From Bacteroidota bacterium (GTDB taxonomy: Bacteria; Bacteroidota; Ignavibacteria; Kryptoniales; JAKASW01), in NCBI GenBank assembly GCA_021825585.1, contig JAKAGT010000004.1, positions 1 to 64,000 on the forward strand: a DNA stretch of 64,000 bases. The letters run 5' to 3'. Both the position numbers and the translations under genes were made by a program. Below the pieces are notes generated by a model. The model did no database searches. It saw only the letters and a program-made list of their open reading frames with translations, and was not told the DNA's origin. Shown here one piece after another: positions 8,175-17,082 of this stretch (its first letter is position 1; every line of letters starts with the position of its first letter).

Positions 8175-9473
8175 TTATCCGACTATTTTCAGAGAGTCGT
8201 AATTTGCAGCGATTGTTCTTTCGATGTCACGTTCGGTATGAGCAGTGGAAATAAATGCAGCCTCGAACTGTGACGGCGGCAGATATATTCCGCGCTGCAG
8301 CATCTCGCCGAAGTACCTCCTGAATTTTCCCGTATCGCTCGTCAGGGCAGATTTGAAGTCCCTCACGCTTTGATCTGTGAAGAACAGCGTGAACATTGAA
8401 CCGGCCCGGTTGATTCTGTACCGCAGTCCGAGTTTTTCGATGTTCCGTCTAATCCCGTCCTCCAGCAGCTTTCCCTTTTTCTCCAGCCGGTTGTACAGGC
8501 CTTTCTGCCTGTCGAGAATTTTAAGCTGGACCAGCCCGGCAGCCATCGCCAGTGGATTTCCGGAGAGTGTGCCCGCCTGGTATACTGGTCCGTCGGGTGA
8601 TATCATTCTCATGATGTCTTCGCGTCCGCCGTACGCCCCTACGGGGAGACCGGCTCCGATTATCTTTCCGAATGTCGTCAGATCCGGCCTGATTCCGAAT
8701 ATCTCCTGGGCTCCTCCTCGAGCAAGGCGAAACCCCGTCATTACCTCGTCCAGTATCAGGAGGGCTCCGTTCGAATGGGCGAGTTTCAACACCTTGTCGA
8801 GGAAGCCGTTCTCCGGAACGACCACACCCATGTTGCCGACAACCGGTTCGACGATCACAGCGGCGATCTCTCCGTTATTGTCCTTGAAGAGCCGTTCCAC
8901 CGAGAATATGTCGTTGAAGTCCGCAACCAGTGTCTTTGCGGCAAGTTCGGCGGGCACTCCCGGCGAGTCGGGCTGTCCGAAAGTCGTAGCGCCCGAGCCG
9001 GCTTTAATCAGGAAGCTGTCGAAGTGGCCGTGATAGCATCCCGCGAACTTCACTATCTTCTCGCGTCCCGTGAACGCACGTGCGGCTCTCACCGCGCTCA
9101 TCGTAGCCTCCGTGCCGCTGTTGACCATTCGCACGACTTCGACTGAAGGCATCATCTTTCTAACGAGTCTCGCCATATCTACTTCGTACGGCGTAGGCGC
9201 GCCAAAACTCGTCCCTTTCGAGGCCGTGTCCTTTACCGCGGCAATCACGTCCGGATGTGCGTGGCCGAGCACCATCGGTCCCCATGATCCCACGTAGTCG
9301 ATGAACTTGTTTCCATCCACGTCGTATAGGTACTGACCCTTTGCCCTCGCGATAAACAGCGGATCACTCCCCACGGACTTGAAAGCCCGCACGGGCGAGT
9401 TGACTCCGCCGGGCATATATTTCTTTGCTTCATTAAAAAGTTTGCTGCTTTTTTTTGTAATCAGATTCTTCAT
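8175..9473 (-). CDS. hemL: Glutamate-1-semialdehyde 2,1-aminomutase
   Basis: PLP enzyme converting glutamate-1-semialdehyde to 5-aminolevulinate, the second step of the C5 haem route. It has PGGVNSPVRAF at the N-terminus, the PLP-site LILDEVMTGFR, and the catalytic lysine in TTFGKIIGAGLPVGAYGG. I chose the ATG at 9473 (MKNLITKKSS), preceded by GGAGATGAG. An in-frame upstream extension of 19 residues has no family support. About 432 residues, the normal length. It is the last gene of the haem cluster. Confidence 0.97.
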   Translation of the reverse strand: MKNLITKKSSKLFNEAKKYMPGGVNSPVRAFKSVGSDPLFIARAKGQYLYDVDGNKFIDYVGSWGPMVLGHAHPDVIAAVKDTASKGTSFGAPTPYEVDMARLVRKMMPSVEVVRMVNSGTEATMSAVRAARAFTGREKIVKFAGCYHGHFDSFLIKAGSGATTFGQPDSPGVPAELAAKTLVADFNDIFSVERLFKDNNGEIAAVIVEPVVGNMGVVVPENGFLDKVLKLAHSNGALLILDEVMTGFRLARGGAQEIFGIRPDLTTFGKIIGAGLPVGAYGGREDIMRMISPDGPVYQAGTLSGNPLAMAAGLVQLKILDRQKGLYNRLEKKGKLLEDGIRRNIEKLGLRYRINRAGSMFTLFFTDQSVRDFKSALTSDTGKFRRYFGEMLQRGIYLPPSQFEAAFISTAHTERDIERTIAANYDSLKIVG

Positions 9474-9612
9474 CTCATCTCCGTTATGATGCTGAGTAAT
9501 GCGAACATCCTGCCGTGGGCCATGTGCCAATTTTTCACGATCCGGTTTTTCAGCCAGGACCGTATCGTGCTTCCGGCAACATCAGCCGGATCATTTCGCG
9601 GTTTCGGGAGAC

Positions 9613-10596
9613 TCATATCAGGTTATTCTCAAGATACCACAGATATGATTTCCGAATGGCATCTATGACGGGCCTCGGTTCATAACCGAGCTCTCGCTTG
9701 GCCCTTTCGGATGAAAAATAATGCGGCAGCGTGGCGCTTACAACGTGTGCCTTCGTAAGGACCGGAGGTTTACCGGTAAGAGTCGACAGTATTTCTAGAA
9801 TTGCGGCCGCCCATCTGGCAGACCAGAGCGGGACACGAACGTTCGGCGGGCTGGCGTCGACGACTTCTGCAATTCGTGTGAACAGTTCCTTGAATGAGAG
9901 ATTTTCTCCGCCAAGTATGTAACGTGCACCTGTAACGCCGGACCGCATGGCTGCAATCTGTCCGTCGACGACGTCATCCACCCCCACGACGCACATTCCT
10001 CCGGCCACGTAGGGCGTTATCTTCTTCCCTTTCAATACCTTCATGAGAACTCCGAAATGGGAATAGACGTCGCGCTGCCCAACTATGGATGCGGGATTGA
10101 CGATGACTGCATCGAGTCCGAGCCCAACCGCATTGTGCACTTCGACTTCGCTCAGGTGCTTGCTGTCGCTGTAAGCAACATTGTGTTCAAACCTGTTGTA
10201 CTCGTCCGTCTCGTCTGCGATCCCGCCTGAAGCCGGAATCCCGACCGCGGCGACCGAACTCGTATGGACCAGCCTTCTCACGCCCGCCTGAATGGCTGCA
10301 TCAAGGAGATTTGCAGTTCCCACGACGTTTACCTGCATCAGTTCTTTTCTGAGCCTGTTGTCAAAACTGACGAGGCCCGCGGTATGGAACACGAACTCCG
10401 ATCCGTCGAGCAATTGCGCCAGCCGATCCTTGCGAAGGACGTCGCCCAACACGATCTTTCCACTGAATCCGTCCAGCCCGAGAAGATTCGAACCTTCACG
10501 CACCATTGCCGTAACCTCATAGCCGAGTTCGCTCAGCTTGTGGCAAAGGTTTGAACCGATTAACCCGCTTGCGCCGGTGACTAAGACTTTTGACAT
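9613..10596 (-). CDS. Extended-SDR NAD(P)-dependent epimerase/reductase
   Basis: A 327-residue extended SDR: N-terminal TGASGLIGSNL dinucleotide motif, HTAG and a catalytic YSDSKHLSE. The pattern resembles dihydroflavonol-4-reductase-like proteins and the hopanoid-associated HpnA group. No hopanoid genes are near, so the substrate is open. It sits within the haem cluster between hemB and hemL on the same strand, separated from hemB by a perfect 10-bp hairpin, so it may be a passenger rather than a haem enzyme. Confidence 0.85.
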   Translation of the reverse strand: MSKVLVTGASGLIGSNLCHKLSELGYEVTAMVREGSNLLGLDGFSGKIVLGDVLRKDRLAQLLDGSEFVFHTAGLVSFDNRLRKELMQVNVVGTANLLDAAIQAGVRRLVHTSSVAAVGIPASGGIADETDEYNRFEHNVAYSDSKHLSEVEVHNAVGLGLDAVIVNPASIVGQRDVYSHFGVLMKVLKGKKITPYVAGGMCVVGVDDVVDGQIAAMRSGVTGARYILGGENLSFKELFTRIAEVVDASPPNVRVPLWSARWAAAILEILSTLTGKPPVLTKAHVVSATLPHYFSSERAKRELGYEPRPVIDAIRKSYLWYLENNLI

Positions 10597-10605
10597 TCAG
10601 TCGAA

Positions 10606-10630
10606 CCTTGCGGGGGACAGCCCCGCAAGG
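10606..10630 (-). terminator. Perfect 10-bp hairpin between hemB and epimerase gene
   Basis: CCTTGCGGGG and CCCCGCAAGG flank a 5-nt loop (GACAG), directly in the 41-bp gap between two minus-strand genes. No T run follows on either strand, so it is more likely a partial terminator or mRNA-stability element within the operon than a full stop. Confidence 0.5.
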
Positions 10631-10637
10631 TCAGCCC

Positions 10638-11657
10638 CTAGATTTTCAGTTGCTTCGCTGCATCAACAGCGTAATAGGTCAGGATGAGATCCGCGCCCGC
10701 TCGCTTTATCGCCGTCAGCGTTTCCATCATGATTCTCTGTTCATCCAGCCATCCGTTTCGTGCAGCCGCCTTGATCATTGAGTATTCTCCGCTGACCTGA
10801 TATGCGGCGGTCGGCATCTTGAATTCGCTCTTCACTCGGTAAATCACGTCCAGGTATGCCAGAGCCGGCTTGACCATGACGATGTCTGCTCCCTCATCGA
10901 TATCGAGAGCTACCTCGCGCACCGCTTCGTTGCTGTTGGCAGGGTCCATCTGGTGGCTCTTGCGGTCGCCGAATTTAGGCGTCGATTCCGCCGCCTCCCT
11001 GAAGGGTCCGTAGAAGCCCGAGCTGTATTTTGCGGCATAACTCATTATCGGAGTTGAGAGGAAGCCGTTCTCATCGAGGACATTCCGTATTGCGGCGACC
11101 CTTCCGTCCATCATGTCGCTGGGCGCGACCATGTCTGCCCCGGCCTGCACGTGAGTCAAAGACTCCTTGGCAAGAAGGTCGAGCGTCTCATCGTTGACAA
11201 TTTCGACCTGCCCCGGCGCGGTTTCCTTCAAGATGCCGCAATGCCCGTGTGACGTGTATTCACACAAGCAGACGTCGGTAATGATGAAAAGCTCGGGAAG
11301 CTGCTTCTTCAATTCGCGAATAGCCTGCTGGATAATTCCGTTCTCATCGTAGGCCTCGGAACCGTACTCATCCTTGTGCGAAGGAATTCCAAACAGAATA
11401 ATGGATTTCACGCCGGCCTTCAGCACGCCCTCGCACTCGCGCACGAGGCTGTCTGTCGACAGCTGGTACACGTTCGGCATGGATGAGATCTCATGACGGA
11501 CGTTCTTCCCCGGCACGACGAACATCGGGTAGATGAAGTCCGAAGGATGCAAGACAGTCTCGCGCACCATTTCACGAATCGTTTCGGTCATTCTCAACCG
11601 GCGCATGCGGACGGTCGGGAATCCGGTTTTCTTCTGATATTCCGTCATAGTAATCAT
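10638..11657 (-). CDS. hemB: Delta-aminolevulinic acid dehydratase (porphobilinogen synthase)
   Basis: 339 residues; condenses two 5-aminolevulinate molecules to porphobilinogen. The metal site reads DVCLCEYTSHGHCG, with the three cysteines of the zinc-dependent type rather than the Asp-rich magnesium type. Schiff-base lysines lie in MVKPALAYLDV and the preceding YAAKYSSGFYGPFR segment. GGAG overlapping the end of hemG serves as ribosome binding site; only 4 bp separate the genes. Confidence 0.97.
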   Translation of the reverse strand: MITMTEYQKKTGFPTVRMRRLRMTETIREMVRETVLHPSDFIYPMFVVPGKNVRHEISSMPNVYQLSTDSLVRECEGVLKAGVKSIILFGIPSHKDEYGSEAYDENGIIQQAIRELKKQLPELFIITDVCLCEYTSHGHCGILKETAPGQVEIVNDETLDLLAKESLTHVQAGADMVAPSDMMDGRVAAIRNVLDENGFLSTPIMSYAAKYSSGFYGPFREAAESTPKFGDRKSHQMDPANSNEAVREVALDIDEGADIVMVKPALAYLDVIYRVKSEFKMPTAAYQVSGEYSMIKAAARNGWLDEQRIMMETLTAIKRAGADLILTYYAVDAAKQLKI

Positions 11658-11661
11658 ATTA

Positions 11662-13020
11662 TTACGCTCCTATCAAAATTGCTTCGGCGGTCTTCTTTCC
11701 GTTTGCGATACAGTCTGAAACGGATATGCCATCCTTGTAATTACTGCAAATATAGAATCCCTTATGGAGGCTTTCAACGTGCTTGACGGCATCCAGGATT
11801 GCGAGGTGTCCGATATTATACTGTGGAATCGCCTTATCCCATTTGCTGATTGCCCGGAAAACGGGTTCACCCTCTATTTTCATTAGAGCGGCGTTTTCTC
11901 CGTGCGCAATCCTGGCTATCTGGTCGCTCGGCTCGGCGACAAGCTTCGGTTGACGCGACCCTCCGACGAATGTCGTCAGCTCCACACATCCGTCCGGGGC
12001 GCGCTCCGGAAATATGCTGGAGCTCCAGATCGTTCCGAGGATTTTCCTGTTCTCGACTTCCGGCACAAGAAAGCCGAATCCTCTCAGGTCCGTCTTGATT
12101 TGTTCTTTTCTGTAACCCAGGACGGCGACGGCCACGGGCGGATATTTTATCTTCGAGAGCTCACTCGAAAGTTCCGGAAGCCACGATCTGACAATTCCGG
12201 CCGCCGCGTACGACGGCACGGAGAGAACAACGGCATCGAACACATCGCTCTCTAATTTTCTGTTGCTGGAATAACTCACGATGAACTTATGGCCGTCAGG
12301 TTTGATGCTGTCAACCGAAACGTCGAAGTTAACATATCCCTCCATGGATTTCGCGATTGCCGAAGGAAGAACTCCCATCCCGCTTTTGAAGGCGAAGAGC
12401 TTCGACGAGATTCTTGCCTTCTCCGGTCGTTTCTTCCTTTCCCTTGCCCCCTTGATCGTGCCCTTGAGCAGACCGCCGTACTTCTGTTCCAGGGCGTACA
12501 GCTTAGGGAACGCAGCTCTGACACTTAATTCGGATGGATTGCCCGCATAAACTCCCGCGACGAACGGATTGATGGCGTAATCGAGAAGCTCTCTTCCCAG
12601 TCTGCGCGTGACGAAATCGGCAACCGACTCCTCGTACGCGGCGCGTCCGGCAAACGGCTCCCCGAACAATCTCAGCTTGCCGCCCGTCGTCCAGAGTTTG
12701 GTCGACAGAAATGAACCGGGTCCGGAAGGCAGCGCGTGGAGCTTCCCGTTGCGCAATATGAACCGATACTTGGCATTATCATCCGCATAGACCTTCTCAT
12801 CCTTTAGTGAAAGATCGGAGAGAAGTTCATCTATGACGAGGTTGGTTTCGGATGTGCTGTTAGGACCGTTCTCTACCAGGAACCCGTCCACAAATTTGGA
12901 ACCGATTGTTCCGCCGGGTACGCTGTTCTTCTCAAAGACGGTCACGTCAACGCCGCCCCGTTTAAGGAAATGGGCCGCGGCAAGACCTGAGATCCCTGCG
13001 CCGATTATTGCAACTCTCAT
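11662..13020 (-). CDS. hemG: Protoporphyrinogen/coproporphyrinogen oxidase, FAD type
   Basis: A FAD amine-oxidase-fold protein with the N-terminal GAGISGLAAAHFLKRGG dinucleotide motif and the PPO pattern GGTIGSKFVDGFLVENGPN. The C-terminal flavin segment is YICSNYKDGISVSDCI. It is the HemY/HemG-type oxygen-dependent oxidase. Some members of this fold act on coproporphyrinogen III instead of protoporphyrinogen IX, and sequence alone does not settle which. I prefer the ATG at 13020; a TTG two codons upstream is the alternative. Confidence 0.93.
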   Translation of the reverse strand: MRVAIIGAGISGLAAAHFLKRGGVDVTVFEKNSVPGGTIGSKFVDGFLVENGPNSTSETNLVIDELLSDLSLKDEKVYADDNAKYRFILRNGKLHALPSGPGSFLSTKLWTTGGKLRLFGEPFAGRAAYEESVADFVTRRLGRELLDYAINPFVAGVYAGNPSELSVRAAFPKLYALEQKYGGLLKGTIKGARERKKRPEKARISSKLFAFKSGMGVLPSAIAKSMEGYVNFDVSVDSIKPDGHKFIVSYSSNRKLESDVFDAVVLSVPSYAAAGIVRSWLPELSSELSKIKYPPVAVAVLGYRKEQIKTDLRGFGFLVPEVENRKILGTIWSSSIFPERAPDGCVELTTFVGGSRQPKLVAEPSDQIARIAHGENAALMKIEGEPVFRAISKWDKAIPQYNIGHLAILDAVKHVESLHKGFYICSNYKDGISVSDCIANGKKTAEAILIGA

Positions 13021-13130
13021 TTTCAAAAGACTATTCTAATTTTTTGTGGTTAAGATCGACACTTCCAGCCGGGCCGTCAGGATAATTGCCTCCCCCGGAG
13101 GCATCCAGGCTCTTTGCAGTCTGCCTCTCC

Positions 13131-14105
13131 TCATTGACCGAACTCCCGTATCTTCCTGAGGATGAGACCGGACAGCGCCTCGATGAACTTCGGCGAGTCA
13201 TTCAAGGCCGGCATCATCTCGAATTGTTGTATGCCGAGGCCGGCTGCTTCATTCCTATAAAGATGGTCAATCTCGTAAAGCGTCTCGGAGTGCTCACTCA
13301 CAAAACTTATCGGAATGACAAGGAGATATTTCACTCCTCTTTCCGCGAGGCTCTTTAACTCATCAGGCGTGGAGGGACCAATCCACTTCACCGGACCGAC
13401 CCGGCTCTGATATGAGAGCGAGTGAAGGTTTGGAAACTTCTTCGAGACCAGGTTGACTGTCTCGACGACCTGGTTTTGATAAGGATCGCCGCGATTGATA
13501 ATTCGTTCCGGGACGCCATGGGCGCTGTAAAGCATATGAACCCTGCCCCGGACATTCTCCGGAAATCTGGAAAGCGCAACGTTGATCCGGTCCGCAATTG
13601 CCTCGATATAAAGAGGATCGTCGTGATAACTCTCGATTTGGAGCACCTTCATCCTGCCGCTGGGATTCTCACTGACGCGGTTCCACTCTTCAAAACTCGA
13701 AAGGGTCGTCGTCCGCGAGTACTGCGGGTAGAGAGGGAGAAGAATCACGTTCTCAATGTTGTCCTTGACGAGTGTCTTGTAAGCGTCCTCTATGTAAGGC
13801 TTGAAGTAGCGCATTCCTACGTATACTTTCGCCTCACATTGCTCGCGCAGCTTCTTCTCCAATGCCGCGGCCTGCTTAACTGTCAGCTCGTATTGAGGAG
13901 ACTTCCCGCCCATTACGTCGTAATAGGAAGCCGTTTTCCCGGCCCGTCTTCTGGCAATTGCAGAAGCCAGGACCCTCCGCAAGAAGCCCTTGAGAGGAAT
14001 TTCTATTATGTAAGGATCCATGAAGAGATTGTAGAGAAACTCCTCTATATCATCCTTAGAGAGCGGTCCGCCGAGATTGAAAAGCACGACACCATATTTA
14101 CCCAT
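13131..14105 (-). CDS. hemH: Ferrochelatase
   Basis: 324 residues. Inserts Fe2+ into proto- or coproporphyrin. It starts GVVLFNLGGP (typical GGP), has YVGMRYFKPYIEDA, the LLPLYPQYSRTTTLSS signature, the metal-site YSAHGVPERII, and a C-terminal PISFVSEHSETLYEID with the conserved glutamates. There is no C-terminal membrane helix or 2Fe-2S cluster motif, so it is a soluble bacterial form. AAGGA precedes the ATG. Confidence 0.97.
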   Translation of the reverse strand: MGKYGVVLFNLGGPLSKDDIEEFLYNLFMDPYIIEIPLKGFLRRVLASAIARRRAGKTASYYDVMGGKSPQYELTVKQAAALEKKLREQCEAKVYVGMRYFKPYIEDAYKTLVKDNIENVILLPLYPQYSRTTTLSSFEEWNRVSENPSGRMKVLQIESYHDDPLYIEAIADRINVALSRFPENVRGRVHMLYSAHGVPERIINRGDPYQNQVVETVNLVSKKFPNLHSLSYQSRVGPVKWIGPSTPDELKSLAERGVKYLLVIPISFVSEHSETLYEIDHLYRNEAAGLGIQQFEMMPALNDSPKFIEALSGLILRKIREFGQ

Positions 14106-14309
14106 GCCAACATCCTTCGTTACAGATTACAACGCCCGTCGAAAGAGGATTAACCCGTAACTCCTCGACACCGATTCTTCCTGACATGCCTGTGACAGGC
14201 AAAAGCTCAAAGTCACAGAGACTCACTGAATCCTCCGCCTGGGGCCGCTGCGAAATCAAAAAACGGGGATGAAACAGCGTAAAGAGGAAATGAAAGGCGA
14301 AACATTTAG

Positions 14310-15338
14310 TTAATCTACCTCTCCCTTCCGAACAAAATCAACAAGGGCCTTCACGTTCGCGACGGGCGTCCCGGGGAGAATCCCGTGTCCGAGATTGAAA
14401 ATATGCCTCCCTTTAGGAGCTTCCCTGAGGACTTTGCCGGCCCGGCTGAGGATCACATCGGGACGCGCAAAGAGAACGGACGGATCAAGGTTGCCCTGCA
14501 CAACTCCGCCGGTTCTCGCCGCGGCCTCTCCGATGGGAACAGTCCAGTCGACCCCCACCGCGGAGGCGCCGATGCGAGCTATCTTCTCGAGTGACGAACC
14601 TGCCCCCTTGGAAAACACAATTACCGGGATCTCAGGCTGCAGCGACTTCACGATCTCCTTCATATACCGGAGTGAGAACTCTTCATATAACTCCGGTGAG
14701 AGGACGCCTGCCCACGTGTCGAAGATCTGCACGAAATCCGCCCCGGCTTCATACTGCATTCTCAAGTATGCAATCGAATTCCGGGCGAGCATCTCGAGAA
14801 GCTGATGTGCTGTCGACGGATCGTCGTAAAGCATCGCGCGCGCGCGCGTGAAATCGCCCCCCTTCCCCTCCACCATGTATGCCAGCAGGGTCCAGGGCGA
14901 GCCGCAAAAGCCTATCATGGGCACCCTGCCGTTCAACCGCTCGACGGCGATCCCGATTGCATCGGCCACGTATCCCAATGAACTGCGACAATCGACATCG
15001 TGAAGCTGCGAAACCGCGCTTTTGCCCTTCACGGGGTTTGTGAAGCGCGGGCCACCCTTCCCCTCTTCCACAACGAGGTGCATTCCCATAGCTTCAGGGA
15101 GAACGAGGATATCGGAGAAGATTATCGCCGCGTCGACTCCGACGATGTCAACCGGCTGGATCGTTACCTCAGCTGACAGTTCCGGAGTCTTGCACATCTC
15201 CAGGAAATCGTGGTCCGCCCTGACTGCCATATACTCCGGCAAGTACCTTCCCGCCTGACGCATGATCCAGACAGGGGTTCGACTTACGGATTGTCCTTTC
15301 AGAAGCCTGATGATTAAATCGTTATCAAATTTCTTCAT
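14310..15338 (-). CDS. hemE: Uroporphyrinogen decarboxylase
   Basis: Decarboxylates uroporphyrinogen III to coproporphyrinogen III. Signature motifs: PVWIMRQAGRYLPEY near the N-terminus, FSDILVLPEAMGM, GFCGSPWTLLAYMVEG, and FNLGHGILPGTP at the end. I chose the ATG at 15338 (MKKFDND); an in-frame TTG 18 bp upstream is possible. The start lies inside the end of hemD, so the two are translationally linked. A 204-bp gap without a clear gene separates it from hemH. A run of alternating GC (14837-14848) inside the gene is coding. Confidence 0.97.
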   Translation of the reverse strand: MKKFDNDLIIRLLKGQSVSRTPVWIMRQAGRYLPEYMAVRADHDFLEMCKTPELSAEVTIQPVDIVGVDAAIIFSDILVLPEAMGMHLVVEEGKGGPRFTNPVKGKSAVSQLHDVDCRSSLGYVADAIGIAVERLNGRVPMIGFCGSPWTLLAYMVEGKGGDFTRARAMLYDDPSTAHQLLEMLARNSIAYLRMQYEAGADFVQIFDTWAGVLSPELYEEFSLRYMKEIVKSLQPEIPVIVFSKGAGSSLEKIARIGASAVGVDWTVPIGEAAARTGGVVQGNLDPSVLFARPDVILSRAGKVLREAPKGRHIFNLGHGILPGTPVANVKALVDFVRKGEVD

Positions 15339-16110
15339 GTTCAAGTAAGCTCGCAATTAGTTCTTCTGTGGTTGAGTTTTCAGGCATTATGTCGACGACA
15401 AGTCCGTATTGTTCGGCGGATTTTTTTGTTGCAGGTCCTATCGCTGCCACCTGTTTGCCCTTCAACACCGAGGTCCCGAAGATGTTCAGGAAATTCTTAA
15501 CCTGTGACGGACTGAAAAAAACAGCGGTGTCGAAATGTCCCGAACTGATTTCCTCTTTCAGCCGCTCGTCGATATTTTCGTTCGGTAGAGTCCGATACAC
15601 CACGGCCTCATCCGGAAGCCCTCCCCTTGTCCTGACGAATTCCGCGATTTCACTCCCCGACAGATTCCCCTTCGGAATAAGCACTCTCTTCCCCTTGAGA
15701 TCGATGGAACCCATCGACTTCATCAGGTTCCTGGCATTGAATTTTTCAGGGACAAAATCAGGAGTGAATCCGAAATTCCGAATCGCGGCCATTGTCTTGC
15801 TCCCGATTGCGATTATCGCCGGCCTCCGGTGCCTGGTCGGGTCCGGCTTCAGCTGCGGAAAGAAATTTGCTGCCGCGTTCACAGATGTGAATACGATGAA
15901 GTCGTAATCATGGAAGTTGTCAAGCATCGACATCTCGCCGGCAGACAGAACGGCAGGTTCGATCCTGATCATCGGAACCACAAGAACAGTTGCGCCGAGC
16001 ATTGTCATCTGAGAGACGAACGACGCTGACTGTTCCTCGGTGCGAGTGACGATTATCCGCCTGAGTACCCGAAACCGCCTGTTGGATGGAGGATTTAATG
16101 TGCCCGTCAT
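15325..16110 (-). CDS. hemD: Uroporphyrinogen-III synthase
   Basis: 261 residues, poorly conserved as usual for the family. It shows RRIIVTRTEEQ at the N-terminus, DFIVFTSVNAAANFF, AIGSKTMAAI, KGKRVLIPKG and FFSPSQVKNFL with a closing AAIGPATKKSAEQYG. It cyclises hydroxymethylbilane with D-ring inversion. Position between hemC and hemE supports the call. It follows hemC by 30 bp. Confidence 0.93.
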   Translation of the reverse strand: MTGTLNPPSNRRFRVLRRIIVTRTEEQSASFVSQMTMLGATVLVVPMIRIEPAVLSAGEMSMLDNFHDYDFIVFTSVNAAANFFPQLKPDPTRHRRPAIIAIGSKTMAAIRNFGFTPDFVPEKFNARNLMKSMGSIDLKGKRVLIPKGNLSGSEIAEFVRTRGGLPDEAVVYRTLPNENIDERLKEEISSGHFDTAVFFSPSQVKNFLNIFGTSVLKGKQVAAIGPATKKSAEQYGLVVDIMPENSTTEELIASLLEHEEI

Positions 16111-16140
16111 ATCAATCCGAACAGTTTTGTCATCGGAGTT

Positions 16141-17082
16141 TCAATCCGAAGAACTCCGCGGATCGGATGCGGCTCTTATTTCATCCAGTATTTTGTCGGC
16201 CCCCGATGAAAGAAGCCTCTCGGCTAATTCAATCCCCTTCCCTGAGGGATTATCACGTTCGAATGGAACTGACTCCTTAATCAGGACCTCACCGTCCAGG
16301 GAGGCGACCATGCCCGTCAAAAGTCTCTTCTCGAGGGAAGTGTAAACACCTATAGGCACCTGGCATCCGCCTTCAAGCCGCCCGAGGAAATCCCGCTCGG
16401 CAAGCGCAGCAGCTCTCGAATCCCCGTTATCGAAACCGGATAGTATATCTTTTATTCCGGAGTCGCCGCTTCGGGCCTCGACGGCTATGATGCCCTGCCC
16501 GACCGCCGGAAGCATAGTGTCGGGATCAAGAACTTCTGTCACCTTGTCTGCCATCCCGAGCCGCTTTATGCCCGCGTAAGCAAGCATCATCCCGGCATAG
16601 CCTTCCTCCTCGAGCTTGCGAAGACGAGTATTCAGGTTGCCGCGCATTTCCGCGAGATTGAGATCGCTTCTCATATGAAGGAGCTGAGAACGCCGCCTGA
16701 GGCTTCCCGTCGCTACGGTCGATCCCTTCGGGAGTTCCAATAGCTTCATCCCGTCCTGGGCAATCAGTGCATCGCGGACATCCTCCCGCGCACTAAATGC
16801 GGCGATCTCGAGCCCGTCGGGGAGCTGGGTGGGCAAATCCTTCAAGCTGTGGACCGCGCAGTCAATTTCCCCCTCGAGAAGCGCCCTTTCTATCTCCTTC
16901 GTGAACAGCCCCTTGTCGCCGATTTTGGAGAGCGGCGAATCAAGGATCTTATCGCCAGTCGTCTTTATAGTCCTGATCTCTACCTCGATTCCGTTCGAGC
17001 TTCCGCGAAGGAAGCCGGCGACGAGATTCGCCTGGTACAGCGCCAGCTGGCTTCCCCTGGTGCCTATTCTAATCTTGTTCAT
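16141..17082 (-). CDS. hemC: Hydroxymethylbilane synthase (porphobilinogen deaminase)
   Basis: Polymerises four porphobilinogens on a dipyrromethane cofactor. The start MNKIRIGTRGSQLALYQA is typical. The chain includes HSLKDLPTQLPDGL, RRRSQLLHMRSDL, and the cofactor cysteine in LEGGCQVPIGVY. I chose the ATG at 17082, preceded by GGTGGGAAGAAAG, over an upstream start 4 codons away. The start overlaps the 3' end of hemA by 14 bp. Confidence 0.97.
   Translation of the reverse strand: MNKIRIGTRGSQLALYQANLVAGFLRGSSNGIEVEIRTIKTTGDKILDSPLSKIGDKGLFTKEIERALLEGEIDCAVHSLKDLPTQLPDGLEIAAFSAREDVRDALIAQDGMKLLELPKGSTVATGSLRRRSQLLHMRSDLNLAEMRGNLNTRLRKLEEEGYAGMMLAYAGIKRLGMADKVTEVLDPDTMLPAVGQGIIAVEARSGDSGIKDILSGFDNGDSRAAALAERDFLGRLEGGCQVPIGVYTSLEKRLLTGMVASLDGEVLIKESVPFERDNPSGKGIELAERLLSSGADKILDEIRAASDPRSSSD

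Noticed and set aside
14837-14848. GC alternating run in hemE
   Set aside because: It is in frame in a conserved coding region (FTRARAMLYDD) and needs no other explanation.
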